Source: Streptomyces canus (lineage in GTDB: Bacteria; Actinomycetota; Actinomycetes; Streptomycetales; Streptomycetaceae). From it: a stretch of 64,000 nt of DNA. Below, in pieces: positions 8,764-17,094 of the stretch. The position numbers and the translations under genes are program-made. The notes beneath the pieces are model-generated. The model was not told where the DNA came from, did not search any database, and saw only the letters and a list, made by a program, of their open reading frames with translations. The stretch lies in NCBI RefSeq assembly GCF_030816965.1, contig NZ_JAUSYQ010000002.1, forward strand, positions 1,302,001 to 1,366,000, read 5' to 3'. Position 1 is the first letter of the stretch. Every line of letters starts with the position of its first letter.

Positions 8764-9156
8764 ATGCATCCCTTCCGCAAGGCCGTCGAGAGCCGCGACC
8801 TGGACGCCGTGGCCGCTCTGCTGGCCGACGACGTCGTCTTCACCAGCCCCGTCACCTTCAAGCCGTACCCGGGCAAGGCCATCACCGCCGCGATCCTGCG
8901 CGGCGTGCTCCGGGTCTTCGAGGACTTCACCTACATCCGTGAGATCGCCAACCCCGACGGCCGCGATCACGCCTTCGTCTTCACCGCCACCGTCGCCGGC
9001 AAGCAGCTCCAGGGATGCGACTTCCTGCACTTCGACGACGACGGGAAGATCGACGAGTTCACGGTGATGGTGCGCCCGCTCTCCGCCGCCCAGGCGCTCG
9101 GCGAGGCCATGGGCGCTCAGTTCGAGCAGATCGCCCGAGAGGCCGCCGAACAGTAA
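8764..9156 (+). CDS. NTF2-like / SnoaL-like small protein
   Basis: Protein of 130 residues with the NTF2-like cone fold pattern: an N-terminal helix with a MHPFRKAVESRDLDAVAALL start, the first strand LADDVVFTSPVTFKPY, and later strands DHAFVFTATVAG, CDFLHFDDDGKIDEFTVMVRPL. Such proteins act as small isomerases, hydrolases or ligand binders, often with polyketides, steroids or terpenoids; the function here is unknown. The ATG at 8764 is preferred over the in-frame TTG at 8743 because AGAGGTGGG lies directly before it and because family members begin at this point. It is divergent from the PadR gene with a palindrome between them, so PadR control is likely. Confidence 0.8.
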   Translation: MHPFRKAVESRDLDAVAALLADDVVFTSPVTFKPYPGKAITAAILRGVLRVFEDFTYIREIANPDGRDHAFVFTATVAGKQLQGCDFLHFDDDGKIDEFTVMVRPLSAAQALGEAMGAQFEQIAREAAEQ

Positions 9157-9221
9157 CCACGACGACGGACTTCGACGCGTGGTCATCGGCGAGGGGCAAC
9201 GCCGGACTGACCGCCGCCAGC

Positions 9222-9500
9222 CTCCAACGCTGGGACTGCGCACCCTCCTGGCGGAGCGTCACAACGTCCTCACTGCCGTCGAGCAGGGTGAGCGCCTCGC
9301 TGATGATCTCCGCTCGCCGACGGGCGGGCATCGCGGTCAGGCGGGGAACGCGGCATCCGCGGCGGCGACCGCCGCGCGGGCTTGCTCGGGGGTCGCCGCG
9401 GCTGCGTGGCCGACGACCAGGTCGGGGGCGGCGGGGTTGCGGACGGCCGTCCACGCCTCGCGGTCGCTCCGGTCAGCCGACGCGGTATCACTGCGGTCAT
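9222..9500 (-). pseudogene. Aldehyde dehydrogenase N-terminal remnant
   Basis: Read on the minus strand from an ATG at 9500, three frames together give the first 90 or so residues of an NAD(P)-dependent aldehyde dehydrogenase: MTAVIPRRLTGATA, then AVRNPAAPDLVVGHAAAA and TPEQARAAVAAADAAFPA, then TAMPARRRAEIISEALTLL. The change after FPA is explained by one missing base: TG-ACC at 9337-9338 should be TGG-ACC, giving AFPAWTAMPARRR. An earlier shift lies near 9455. The catalytic domain is absent, so this is a dead N-terminal stub, not a functional enzyme. It abuts an IclR remnant on the other strand, suggesting a decayed enzyme/regulator pair. Confidence 0.6.
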
Positions 9501-9569
9501 CGTCCGGTACACCCGCGACTCGGAGGTGCGGGGCTGGTGTTCGCAGTCGCGCGTGCCGGCGGCTCGCTG

Positions 9570-9894
9570 CCCACAGGACACCGACCTGGCCGACCATGTC
9601 CCCAACACGCTGAAGCCCCTCACACCGAACACCCACACCGACCACGACGCTCTGATCAAGGACCTGCGGGCCACCGCCGAGCGCGGATACGCCACCGACA
9701 ACGAGGAGAACTTCGTCGGCGTCGTCTGCTACGGATTCTCACTCCGGTTCACCACCCCCCGATCGACGCAATCAGCTGCTCGATCCCCATCGACCGGCTC
9801 AACCCCCGCGAGGACCGAGGAACTCATCGAGGCCATGCGGCTGACCCGGCTGTCGATCGAGCGGATGGCGCCCATCGACCACACGATGCCGTAG
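9570..9894 (+). pseudogene. IclR-family regulator, C-terminal remnant
   Basis: A frame from about 9570 reads DTDLADHVPNTLKPLTPNTH and DALIKDLRATAERGYATDNE, followed by ENFVGVVCYG; these match the ligand-binding C-terminal domain of IclR regulators (the ERGYA-D-EEN-GV-C signature). After about 9750 the matching sequence moves to another frame (PPIDAISCSIPIDRLNP) and returns to the first frame for TEELIEAMRLTRLSIERM before TAG at 9892. Two compensating frameshifts and the absence of an N-terminal helix-turn-helix make it a pseudogene. It sits head to head with the aldehyde dehydrogenase stub. Confidence 0.6.
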
Positions 9895-10079
9895 CGCGTT
9901 CGCCCGACGGGACAGCCACGAGTCGCCCCGTCGACATCGCCGTTCACCCTCAGCTCGGAAAAGGGACCGCTTCGATCCATCCGGACCACCCCTGACCAGC
10001 AAGATCGTCCCTCTGGATCACTATCCGGAGGGTGATCGATTGACAATCCCCGCATGGGGCAACGCGTCATCGAGACCTG

Positions 10080-10640
10080 CCACTACCGCCGGCAGCTGCG
10101 GAAGCACCCGACCTGGGACTCCCCCGCCCCGCTGGAGACCCGGCAGCGCCACGACCAAGGCCGCTGCGAGTACGAGCCGAGCCGGACAATCGCCGCTACC
10201 TCACGGGGCAGCACCCTGCCCCCTTGCAGGTCGCCGTTCTTGCGCTGGCCCGCGACAACTTCACGGCAACTGGAACCACACGCTCCCCCCGACCCCGGAG
10301 CCACCGCCGGGAATTGGACTCCCTGATCGACCAGATCGCCGACGGCTGGCAGATGGTCGCCGACCGTGACCTGACGCGGCACGCCGGACGTCCCCGGAGC
10401 AGGCGGGCCACTCGTACCCCCTTGGCAGGCCCCCGGCGCCGTACTCGACCAGATGGCCGCCATCTCCGTATCCGGCCGCGTCATCGCAGGCCGCCGGGCA
10501 GAACGTGGTCGGTCTGCTGACCGAGGAAATCTTCACCGCGGCATTTGCCGAGGGGCAGGCGCCCTGGTGGAGGTCATCGCCTCCGCCGCAGGATGCCTGC
10601 CCCCTTCGACCGAGCCGACATGGCTACTTCGGCGCCCTTG
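10080..10640 (+). pseudogene. Unidentified frameshifted coding remnants
   Basis: Short protein-like stretches appear in changing plus-strand frames: EPDNRRYLTGQHPAPLQV and AVLALARDNFTATGTT (about 10167-10280), ELDSLIDQIADGWQMVADRDL (about 10310-10370), DQMAAISVSGRVIAG (about 10448-10490) and GQNVVGLLTEEIFTAAFAEG (about 10498-10558). Composition and frame changes suggest one or two decayed genes. I do not recognise the family and found no start or stop that restores an open gene. Confidence 0.35.
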
Positions 10641-10683
10641 CCCGCCGGAGCAACGGATCGGCCGGCTCTCCCCTCGCTCCCGG

Positions 10684-12366
10684 TCAGGCCGGAGGCACCA
10701 CGGGCAGGACGATGCGGGACGGTCGAGCGAGGTCGTGGAAAACCTGCTGGCGGGCCGTTCGGGCCGTGGTCGCGCTCTCCTCGGGCTCGCCCGTGTTGAG
10801 GTTGCGGTCCCAGCGGGGGAAGTTGCTGGAGGTGACCTGAACCCGTATCCGGTGACCCGCCCTGAAGACGATGCTGGTCGACCACAGGTCCACGACGTGC
10901 TCGGCCGCCTCGCCCGGCGTCGCCGCGCGCACCCTCACGATGCCGTCGGTCACATTGCGCGAGACGCCGTTCTCGTCGACGTCGCACAGGCGGGCCACCC
11001 AGTCCGTCGAGGGGCCGTCGGTGGCGGCGAAGAGCACCGCCCGGACCCGGCCGGTCACCTCGACGTCCTCGGTGAGCGGTTCGGTGGTGAAGACCAGGAC
11101 GTCCTCGCGCGCCTCCACGGCCGCCTGGTCCAGCGGTCCGGGACGGAAGTCGTCGGTCATCAGGAGCGCGCCGCCGGTGGTGGGCACCGGATCCATCGGG
11201 TCGTAGGTGTACTGATCGGCCTGCTCGGCGGTGGACGGCGGCTCGGGGGTCAGGCGTCCGTCGCCGCGCAGGTGGAAGTCGGTGTCCACGGCCCGCGACA
11301 GGGGCCATTCCGTCTCCTCGCGCCACTGGTTGACGCCCATGACGAACAGCAGCACCTTGCCCGTGTCCGGCTCCGGAGCCTCGCCGCCGCCGTCGCCGAG
11401 GAGGCGCTGGAACCAGTCGAACTGCAGGTCGTGCACGCGTCCCCGCATGCCCATGAACTCGGAGTGCGCAGCGAATCCGAAGTTGACGTCACCGACCACG
11501 TGCTGCCAGTTGGTGTGGGTCCACGGGCCCATGATCAACGTGGCGGACCGGCCGGCGCGGCGCATGGCGATGAAGTTGTCGAGCGTGCCCTGGGTGAAGA
11601 TGTCGTACCAGCCGCCGAGTTGGAAGGTGGGCAGGTCGACCTCGTCGTGGCGGCCCGCGACAGTACAGGACCGCGCCCACTCGGGCTCCCGCCGGGAACG
11701 CTCGTAGCCCAGCTCAGGCAGATCGTGCCGGGCGAACGCGGGAAACCGCCCGGCGGGCAGCTCCCCGTAACCGCCGCGCGCCAGACCGTCCAGGTCCCGT
11801 ACGAGTCCGGTGACGCCGCTCACGAGTCCGTCGAGGTCGGTGCGGTGACGTCGCATCAGGGTGTCGGCGCCGTGCATCAGCGTCCAGGGCGCGGTGATGC
11901 CGAGCTCGATCGCGCCGCCGCGCGTCCACAGACCGTCCTCCGGATCGGACCAGGTGATCATCGGCGCGATGGCCTTCAGCTCCGGCGGCTTCGACAGCGC
12001 CGCCATCCACTGGGTGTTGCCGAAGTAGCTGCCGCCGATCATGCCGACGGAACCGTTCGCACCGGGCAGCGCGGCGGCCCACCGCACGGTGTCGTAGCCG
12101 TCGCTCCCCTCGTACGTCCACGGCTCCCACTCGCCCTCGGAGGCGAACCGACCCCGGGTGTCCTGGATGACCACCATGAAGCCACGCCTGGCCGCGGCCA
12201 GCGGATCGAGTACGACGCCCATCATCGGGGTCTGCTTGCCATAGGGCAGCCGGGCCAGCAACACCGGCCACGGCCCCGTACCTCCGGGCCGGTAGACATC
12301 CGCGCGCAGCACCGTGCCGTCACGCATCTCCGCCGGAACATCGAACTCGATCCGTATCTCCGCCAC
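10684..12366 (-). CDS. CocE/NonD-family hydrolase (X-Pro dipeptidyl-peptidase-like)
   Basis: Serine hydrolase of 560 residues. An N-terminal alpha/beta-hydrolase domain with VFYRPGG-like start (EMRDGTVLRADVYRPGG) carries the nucleophile in IGGSYFGN (about residue 112), the aspartate in LGGWYDIF (about 250) and the histidine in MGPWTHTN (about 282). A C-terminal jelly-roll domain (from about residue 335) is the usual PepX_C domain. Members cleave esters or amides such as cocaine, glutaryl-cephalosporin or X-Pro peptides; substrate here is open. No signal peptide. The GTG at 12366 is chosen because AAAGGAG lies 6 bases upstream; the ATG further upstream (12405) has no such site. A hydrolase gene lies 104 bases upstream on the same strand and may share its TetR-type control. 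Confidence 0.9.
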   Translation of the reverse strand: MAEIRIEFDVPAEMRDGTVLRADVYRPGGTGPWPVLLARLPYGKQTPMMGVVLDPLAAARRGFMVVIQDTRGRFASEGEWEPWTYEGSDGYDTVRWAAALPGANGSVGMIGGSYFGNTQWMAALSKPPELKAIAPMITWSDPEDGLWTRGGAIELGITAPWTLMHGADTLMRRHRTDLDGLVSGVTGLVRDLDGLARGGYGELPAGRFPAFARHDLPELGYERSRREPEWARSCTVAGRHDEVDLPTFQLGGWYDIFTQGTLDNFIAMRRAGRSATLIMGPWTHTNWQHVVGDVNFGFAAHSEFMGMRGRVHDLQFDWFQRLLGDGGGEAPEPDTGKVLLFVMGVNQWREETEWPLSRAVDTDFHLRGDGRLTPEPPSTAEQADQYTYDPMDPVPTTGGALLMTDDFRPGPLDQAAVEAREDVLVFTTEPLTEDVEVTGRVRAVLFAATDGPSTDWVARLCDVDENGVSRNVTDGIVRVRAATPGEAAEHVVDLWSTSIVFRAGHRIRVQVTSSNFPRWDRNLNTGEPEESATTARTARQQVFHDLARPSRIVLPVVPPA

Positions 12367-12470
12367 GCGCTGCTCCTTTGCATGCGACGACGCTGTCAGA
12401 CACATGGTCGAGCGTGGTCCACGTCCCGCACTACACCCGAACGGGGGTGACTACAGCGCTTTCGGGGCGG

Positions 12471-13349
12471 TCACGCCACCGCGTTCAGCAGGTCGGCCAG
12501 CAGGTCGGGCCGTTCCAAGGCGATGAAGTGGCCTGCTCCCGGCACCTGCGTGAAATCGGCGGCCGGCAGCAGCTCCTTGTCGGCCTGCCGGTCCGAGGGC
12601 CGCGACCAGTCCTTCTCCCCGTAGACGAGGTGGACGGGTGCCTTGACCTCCGGGTAGCGCGAGCGGGCGGCGATGAGGCTGGGCATGCTCTGGTACACGG
12701 CCCGGGCGACGCTCGGGTAGCCGGGGCGGCGGCCCACCTGGAGGAGTTCGTCGAGGTAGTCCTCCCGCAGCGCGCTCTTGTCGACCAGCCCGCCCTGCAG
12801 GATCCTGCGGACGACGGGCTTGGGTTCCACCCCGGCGACCACCGCGCCCACCCCCGGAGTGAGGACACCGCTGACCACCACACGGGCGAGAAGACTGGAC
12901 CGGGCGATACCGCCGCGGAAGTCGTACGCGTTCACCGCGACGACGCGCCGGACCCGCTCGGGCAGGTCGGCCGCGGTGGTCAGGGCGAGCACCGCCCCCA
13001 TGGACTCCCCGACCAGGGTCACGTCGTGGAGGTCGAGTTCGGTCAGGAGCCGCTTGACGCCCGCACGCATGGCCGGCTCGTCGTACGACGCACCGGGCAC
13101 GATCTCGGAGTAGCCCATCCCCGGCAGGTCGAGGGCATACACGGTGTACTGGTCCGCGATCAGCGGGATGAGGGAGCGGAAGTGCTCGGCCTGGGTGCGC
13201 ACGGTGTGCAGCAGGACCACGGGAGCGCCTGCGCCCGCTCTGAGGTAACGCAGGGTCCCCTCGTCGCTGCCGTGTCCTTCGCGCGGGGCGATGGTGTGGC
13301 TGGTGGTTCCCGGGATGTGAATCGTGGGACGTGGCTCTGTGCTCGGCAT
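12471..13349 (-). CDS. Alpha/beta hydrolase
   Basis: Cytoplasmic hydrolase of 292 residues with a canonical fold: oxyanion-hole region VVLLHTVRTQAEHF (about residue 45), strand YALDLPGMGYSE, nucleophile elbow LVGESMGAVLAL (serine near residue 115), the acid region VHLVYGEKDWSRP and the catalytic histidine in VPGAGHFIALERP near the end. The ATG at 13349 follows AGGGAAG at a workable distance; the in-frame extension to 13586 contains operator DNA and is not protein-like. Two perfect TetR-type palindromes lie 100-140 bases upstream, and the same palindrome precedes the TetR gene at 14386, so this gene is most likely the repressor's main target. Substrate is unknown; C-C hydrolases and haloperoxidase-like esterases look similar. 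Confidence 0.88.
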   Translation of the reverse strand: MPSTEPRPTIHIPGTTSHTIAPREGHGSDEGTLRYLRAGAGAPVVLLHTVRTQAEHFRSLIPLIADQYTVYALDLPGMGYSEIVPGASYDEPAMRAGVKRLLTELDLHDVTLVGESMGAVLALTTAADLPERVRRVVAVNAYDFRGGIARSSLLARVVVSGVLTPGVGAVVAGVEPKPVVRRILQGGLVDKSALREDYLDELLQVGRRPGYPSVARAVYQSMPSLIAARSRYPEVKAPVHLVYGEKDWSRPSDRQADKELLPAADFTQVPGAGHFIALERPDLLADLLNAVA

Positions 13350-13447
13350 CTCGCTGGCTTCCCTTTGTGTGAACTGCTGCAGACGGTGATTCGGGTAGGG
13401 CCCGCCCGAAGGGGACGTGACCACGGACCAGCCCTTGGATCCATTGA

Positions 13448-13463
13448 GAAACCGACCGGTTTC
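13448..13463. promoter_or_regulatory. TetR-type operator 1
   Basis: GAAACCG-AC-CGGTTTC: 7-base inverted arms with a 2-base centre, 99 bases upstream of the alpha/beta hydrolase start. Its arms match those of the palindrome before the TetR gene. Confidence 0.7.
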
Positions 13464-13472
13464 CAACATAGT

Positions 13473-13486
13473 AAACCGATCGGTTT
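13473..13486. promoter_or_regulatory. TetR-type operator 2
   Basis: AAACCGATCGGTTT, a perfect 14-base palindrome 10 bases from operator 1. The identical 14-mer occurs at 14419-14432 in front of the TetR gene. Confidence 0.75.
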
Positions 13487-13817
13487 CCGAGCGCAAGGCT
13501 GAGTTTGTCATCCGCAGCGACAGGGTCAGCGCGCAGGAGACAAGCGAGCGTGTCATCCGCACAGCGGTCGCCGGTTCCACACTCAAGGGCCACTACGGCA
13601 CGCCCAAACGCTCCAGCAGCAGGGGATGAGCCCCTCGGAAGCCGCGCACCTGCTGTTGGGCGCTGACGTCGACGAGCCGACGGCCTTCCTGGCGCGCGGC
13701 ACGCCAGTCAACACCCTTACGACCACCCGACCCCCCTCGATTGCGGGGCATCAGAGACGGGAGCCATCGACCTGGGGAGGGCACACGGTCACGGTGCCTG
13801 CCCGAAAAGGGGATGCG

Positions 13818-14386
13818 TCAGTGCATGCCTGCCGCCTCGAGCAGGGTGGTCACGGTGGGCGTGACGAGCCCGGTCAGCTTGTCGGCCCCGATCCCCGCGC
13901 GGGCGCTGGCGCCGTCGAAGACCAGGCTGAGCTGCCGGGCCAGCAGGTCGGGATGGCGTGCCCCGCCCCGTTCGGCCTCGGCACGGAAGAAGGCGGTCAG
14001 ATTCTCCTTGACCCGGTGGGCCACCTGGCTTGCCGGGTGGCTCTGGTCCTTGAGCTCGATCTGGGCAGCCAGGTACCGGCAGCCTTGGAAGTCAGGCGCA
14101 CCCACCTGCTCCTCCAACTGGTCGAAGACGTACAGGATCCGCTCGCGGGGTGAGTGGTCGTCGTCCGTCATGGGCAGCAGCTCGGCAACGAAGGCGGAGG
14201 CGCGCCCCTTCAGGCTCGCCGCCAGCAGTTCGTCCTTGCTCGCGAACAGTGATACAGGGAGCGCTTCGACACCCCCGCCGCCTTGCACAGCGCCTCGACA
14301 CCGATGGCGACGCCGTCTCGGTAGGTGAGCGTGGCCGCTGCCTCCAGCAGCCGCTCTCTGGTACTTGGCTTCACTGCGGTGGTCAT
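13818..14386 (-). pseudogene. TetR-family repressor with a one-base deletion
   Basis: From the ATG at 14386 the protein begins as a normal TetR regulator: MTTAVKPSTRERLLEAAATL, then a helix-turn-helix with VEALCKAAGVSKRSLYH at residues 30-46. It then breaks. One frame over it resumes with LFASKDELLAASLKGRASAF and continues through a helical ligand-binding domain (RILYVFDQLEEQVG, QGCRYLAAQIELKD) to the stop at 13818. Inserting one base between 14248 and 14249 gives SLYHLFASKDELL, the classical helix 3-4 join, so a single-base deletion (or sequencing error) is the only lesion seen. Intact length would be about 189 residues. If the lesion is real, the hydrolase gene at 13349 should be constitutive. 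Confidence 0.75.
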
Positions 14387-14418
14387 GCCGCGAGGTTAAC
14401 TCGATATGGACAAAACGA

Positions 14419-14432
14419 AAACCGATCGGTTT
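14419..14432. promoter_or_regulatory. TetR autoregulatory operator
   Basis: AAACCGATCGGTTT, 33 bases upstream of the TetR start codon and identical to operator 2 before the alpha/beta hydrolase gene. Confidence 0.75.
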
Positions 14433-14798
14433 ACGACGTTCGCCGGGGCGGTCTTCTGAGGCTTCGTCCGGGCGGGGACACGGCGCAGCCCCTGGCGGCC
14501 GCCCGTCGCCCCCGAAGCCGGAGAGTGCGGCCGCGATGAGGCCGACGGTCATCCTCACCCCCCTGGCCGGGCCCGCGCCCACTGGGCGCCGAGGTGGAGG
14601 ATCTCTGCCGCAGCGGCTTCGAACTCTAGGAGGACGCGCGCGAAGGGTCGTGGCCGGCCTGCCCGTGCCGGATCTGGCAGACCGGGACAGTCGGGAAGCG
14701 GCCGTCGCCTCGGCCGGCGCGACGAACCTCCCTTGGGCCGGATAAGTACAGTGCCCGTGGCGATGAAAGGAACAGTCCCCGGCCGGACAGGTGCGGGT

Positions 14799-14915
14799 GT
14801 GGAATCCATGCTGGAGCAGGAACTTGCCCGGGCCCGAGAAGCCCGCGTCGATGCACTGGCGCGCGCGGTGGCAAAGCCGCTGCACCGATATCTACTGCGC
14901 CGGGCGGACGCGTGA
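14799..14915 (+). pseudogene. ECF sigma factor, N-terminal stub
   Basis: The frame beginning GTG at 14799 (or ATG at 14808) reads MLEQELARAREARVDALARA and VAKPLHRYLLRRADA, then stops at 14915. This is the first half of a sigma-70 region 2.1-like segment as found in streptomycete ECF sigma factors (the PLHRYLLRR-AD motif). The rest of region 2 and all of region 4 are missing, so it cannot work as a sigma factor. No continuation was found in the next 500 bases in any frame. Confidence 0.5.
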
Positions 14916-15487
14916 CATCACCCTTTCACGAAGCGGCCTCAACGCCGCCCTGCTGGCGGTAACAGTACATCGGGAGCAGCGATTCATACTTAGCCAAAAG
15001 ACTAATGACTATGTACAAGACAAGTTGTTGACGGGCTGTGCCGCACTTCCGCTGGGCAACTGGGCCATGCGTCATCGCCGAGCCGAGCGCAAACGGCACA
15101 GACAGCTACTGGGCGGCGGCTCCGGACCGGGCGGGCCGGCTGAGGGGAATTCCGGCAGGAGCGGGACGAGTGACGTAGGTGTGACCAGGGCAGCGAAGGC
15201 CGCCTGCAGAGCCCGCCCCGCGATCAGCGACGCCCGCGTTCGACGCGCGGCCGCACGGGGCTCAAGCTGGAGACGGCCTGCGTGACGAAGCGGCAGCCGA
15301 CGCGCATCCCGCGAACTCCGCCGGGCAGATCACACCGTACGGCGAGGTTTCCCAGCGTGCCGCGGCGAGAGGCGTCAGCCATGCTTCGGCGTCGCCGTCC
15401 GGCCGGGCTGACTCGGTCTCTGTGACTGAGCATCTTCGGCAGCGCCCGCACCGCGCGCGACGGCGTCCGCTTGCGGATGCCGTCGCA
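14916..15487. other. Gene-poor stretch, nothing supported
   Basis: Between the sigma-factor stub and the CGNR gene. Open frames are short, arginine-rich and lack ribosome binding sites. A short lower-GC segment lies near 14965-15030. No RNA gene, repeat or strong hairpin seen. Confidence 0.5.
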
Positions 15488-16114
15488 TCAACGCGCCGAG
15501 GAGAGCCCGCGTTCCTTCAGACGGGCCCGATAAGCCCGTACGTTCTGGGTGTTCCCGCAGGTGGTGACGTCGTGCCAGAGACGCGAGCAGTTCTTGGAGC
15601 GGTCGTAGAACGCGCCGCGACAGCGAGGGTTCGCACACACCTTCAGTCGCCGCATCGTGTCGGCATACGTGGCGGCGGCCAGTTGGATCATGACGTACGA
15701 GCGAAGAAGTTCGACACCCTTGCCGCGAGCGTGTAGCCGCGCGCCTCCGGAGTCCAGACTGACGGCTGCCGTCGTCTCGATCGACGGTGCGGCGACGGCG
15801 GCGGGAGGTTCGTCGGCATGACCGGTGGCCAGCGCGGCACGGAGGTCGTCGCGCAGCGATCGGAGGCGACCGAGGCCCCGTGCATCAAGGGGGCATGGAA
15901 CGGAAGGAGCGCTGGAGTCGGTACTGCTCAGCGTTGCGAGGGAGGACCGGAGCCATTGCTCCGCCGTATCGACGGACTCCAGGAGGTCAGGCCGGCGTGG
16001 CTTGCCCAGGCTCGCCGTGTTCAAGAGGTCCTGTACGAATCCCAGCCCGCCTGGGGCGTTGTGTTCGACTTCCTCATAGCGAGCCGAGGCCGGCCATTGG
16101 ACCGCCGCACTCAT
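15488..16114 (-). CDS. CGNR zinc-finger (ABATE-domain) protein, putative regulator
   Basis: Protein of 208 residues. The first 150 residues correspond to the ABATE domain, a putative stress-related domain of unknown biochemistry that in actinobacteria is usually joined to a C-terminal CGNR zinc finger. The finger is complete here: LKVCANPRCRGAFYDRSKN followed by TTCGNTQNVRAYRARLKER, so four cysteines and the defining CGN are present. The finger is thought to bind DNA, and members are annotated as regulators of ABC transport or stress genes; the target here is unknown. AGGAGG lies 5 bases before the ATG at 16114, a strong start. It is separated by 122 bases from the enoyl-CoA hydratase gene upstream and reads in the same direction. 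Confidence 0.85.
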   Translation of the reverse strand: MSAAVQWPASARYEEVEHNAPGGLGFVQDLLNTASLGKPRRPDLLESVDTAEQWLRSSLATLSSTDSSAPSVPCPLDARGLGRLRSLRDDLRAALATGHADEPPAAVAAPSIETTAAVSLDSGGARLHARGKGVELLRSYVMIQLAAATYADTMRRLKVCANPRCRGAFYDRSKNCSRLWHDVTTCGNTQNVRAYRARLKERGLSSAR

Positions 16115-16236
16115 CGTGTCCTCCTGGTGCCGTCAGGGTTCTTGCATAGCCTCTGTAAGAGCCTATCGCTTTCACCTGTGACCCATGGCCAGACCGCACG
16201 AGCGGGGCCGCCTGCAGGACGGCCCCGCGAGGGGAC

Positions 16237-17025
16237 CTATTCCCCGGTGAAGTCGACGGTGGGTCGGGGCCGTCCTGCCTTGTAGGCCGTCACGGCCGAC
16301 GTGAGAGCGACAGCCACATCCTTGGACTCGAACAGGGGGATGGCGATGTCGAACATCGAGTCGTCGGCGGCCTTCACGCCACCGGCTTCCCACATCCGCA
16401 GCAGCGCCTTGTGCGCGGCGTGCGCCCGGGTGGGCCCTGCGGCCACCTTGCGGGCGAACGCCCGAGCGGCCTCGAGGACTTCGGCATCGGGCAGGACGTG
16501 GTTGACGACTCCGGCCTGCGCCATGGTGGCAGCGGGAACCTGTTCCGAGGTCAGTGCCCATTCGTAGGCCCTGGCACGGCCCGCACGAGCGGCCGATCGG
16601 TAGATGCCGCCCAGCAGGGTGACTAGGCCCAGCGTCTGCTCGGGGTGCCCGAACCGGGCGCCCTCGCCGGCGAAGATCACGTCGGAGCGCAGGGCGAGTT
16701 CGAAGCCCCCGCCGAAGCACAGGCCGTTCACCGCCGCGATAACTGGCACGGGAATCTGCTCGAAGCGGTTGAAGGCGAACATGTACCGCTCGAACAGCAT
16801 CCGCAGCTGCCGCACGTCGAGTTCGGGCCATGTGACGATGTCCCCGCCGAAGCAGAAGTCAGGCCCTTCGGCCCGCAGCAGGATCGCCCGCGCCCCCGAT
16901 GACTCCGCCTTCTCGACCGCTGCGAGCAGTTCCTCGGCCATCTGTTCGTCGATACGGTTCTGCGGCGGGTTGTCCAGGACGATCTCGGCGACGTGGTCGT
17001 TGATGTCGAAACCAAGATGGCTCAT
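16237..17025 (-). CDS. Enoyl-CoA hydratase/isomerase family protein
   Basis: Crotonase-fold protein of 262 residues, third gene of a minus-strand series after a flavin reductase and a hydrolase. Typical blocks are present: HVAEIVLDNPPQNRIDEQM at the start, the first oxyanion-hole region GPDFCFGGDIVTWPEL, and the second, AAVNGLCFGGGFELALRSD, with the expected glycines. The acidic catalytic residues near GHPEQTLGLVTLLGG are E and G-rich, and one or both hydratase glutamates may differ, so isomerase, hydrolase or lyase activity is as possible as hydration. It acts on a CoA thioester in the cytoplasm. GGAAG precedes the ATG. With its neighbours it suggests a catabolic pathway producing CoA esters. 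Confidence 0.88.
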   Translation of the reverse strand: MSHLGFDINDHVAEIVLDNPPQNRIDEQMAEELLAAVEKAESSGARAILLRAEGPDFCFGGDIVTWPELDVRQLRMLFERYMFAFNRFEQIPVPVIAAVNGLCFGGGFELALRSDVIFAGEGARFGHPEQTLGLVTLLGGIYRSAARAGRARAYEWALTSEQVPAATMAQAGVVNHVLPDAEVLEAARAFARKVAAGPTRAHAAHKALLRMWEAGGVKAADDSMFDIAIPLFESKDVAVALTSAVTAYKAGRPRPTVDFTGE

Positions 17026-17094
17026 CGGTCTTCCATTTCTTTCCTGCGGACACGGTTACCGAAGGTGGCCGCACGGGACAGACGGGGAACTGGG

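Noticed and set aside
10453..12450. 665-residue plus-strand frame opposite the CocE hydrolase
   Set aside because: Antisense frame of a gene with an intact Ser-Asp-His set; no known motif and no ribosome binding site.
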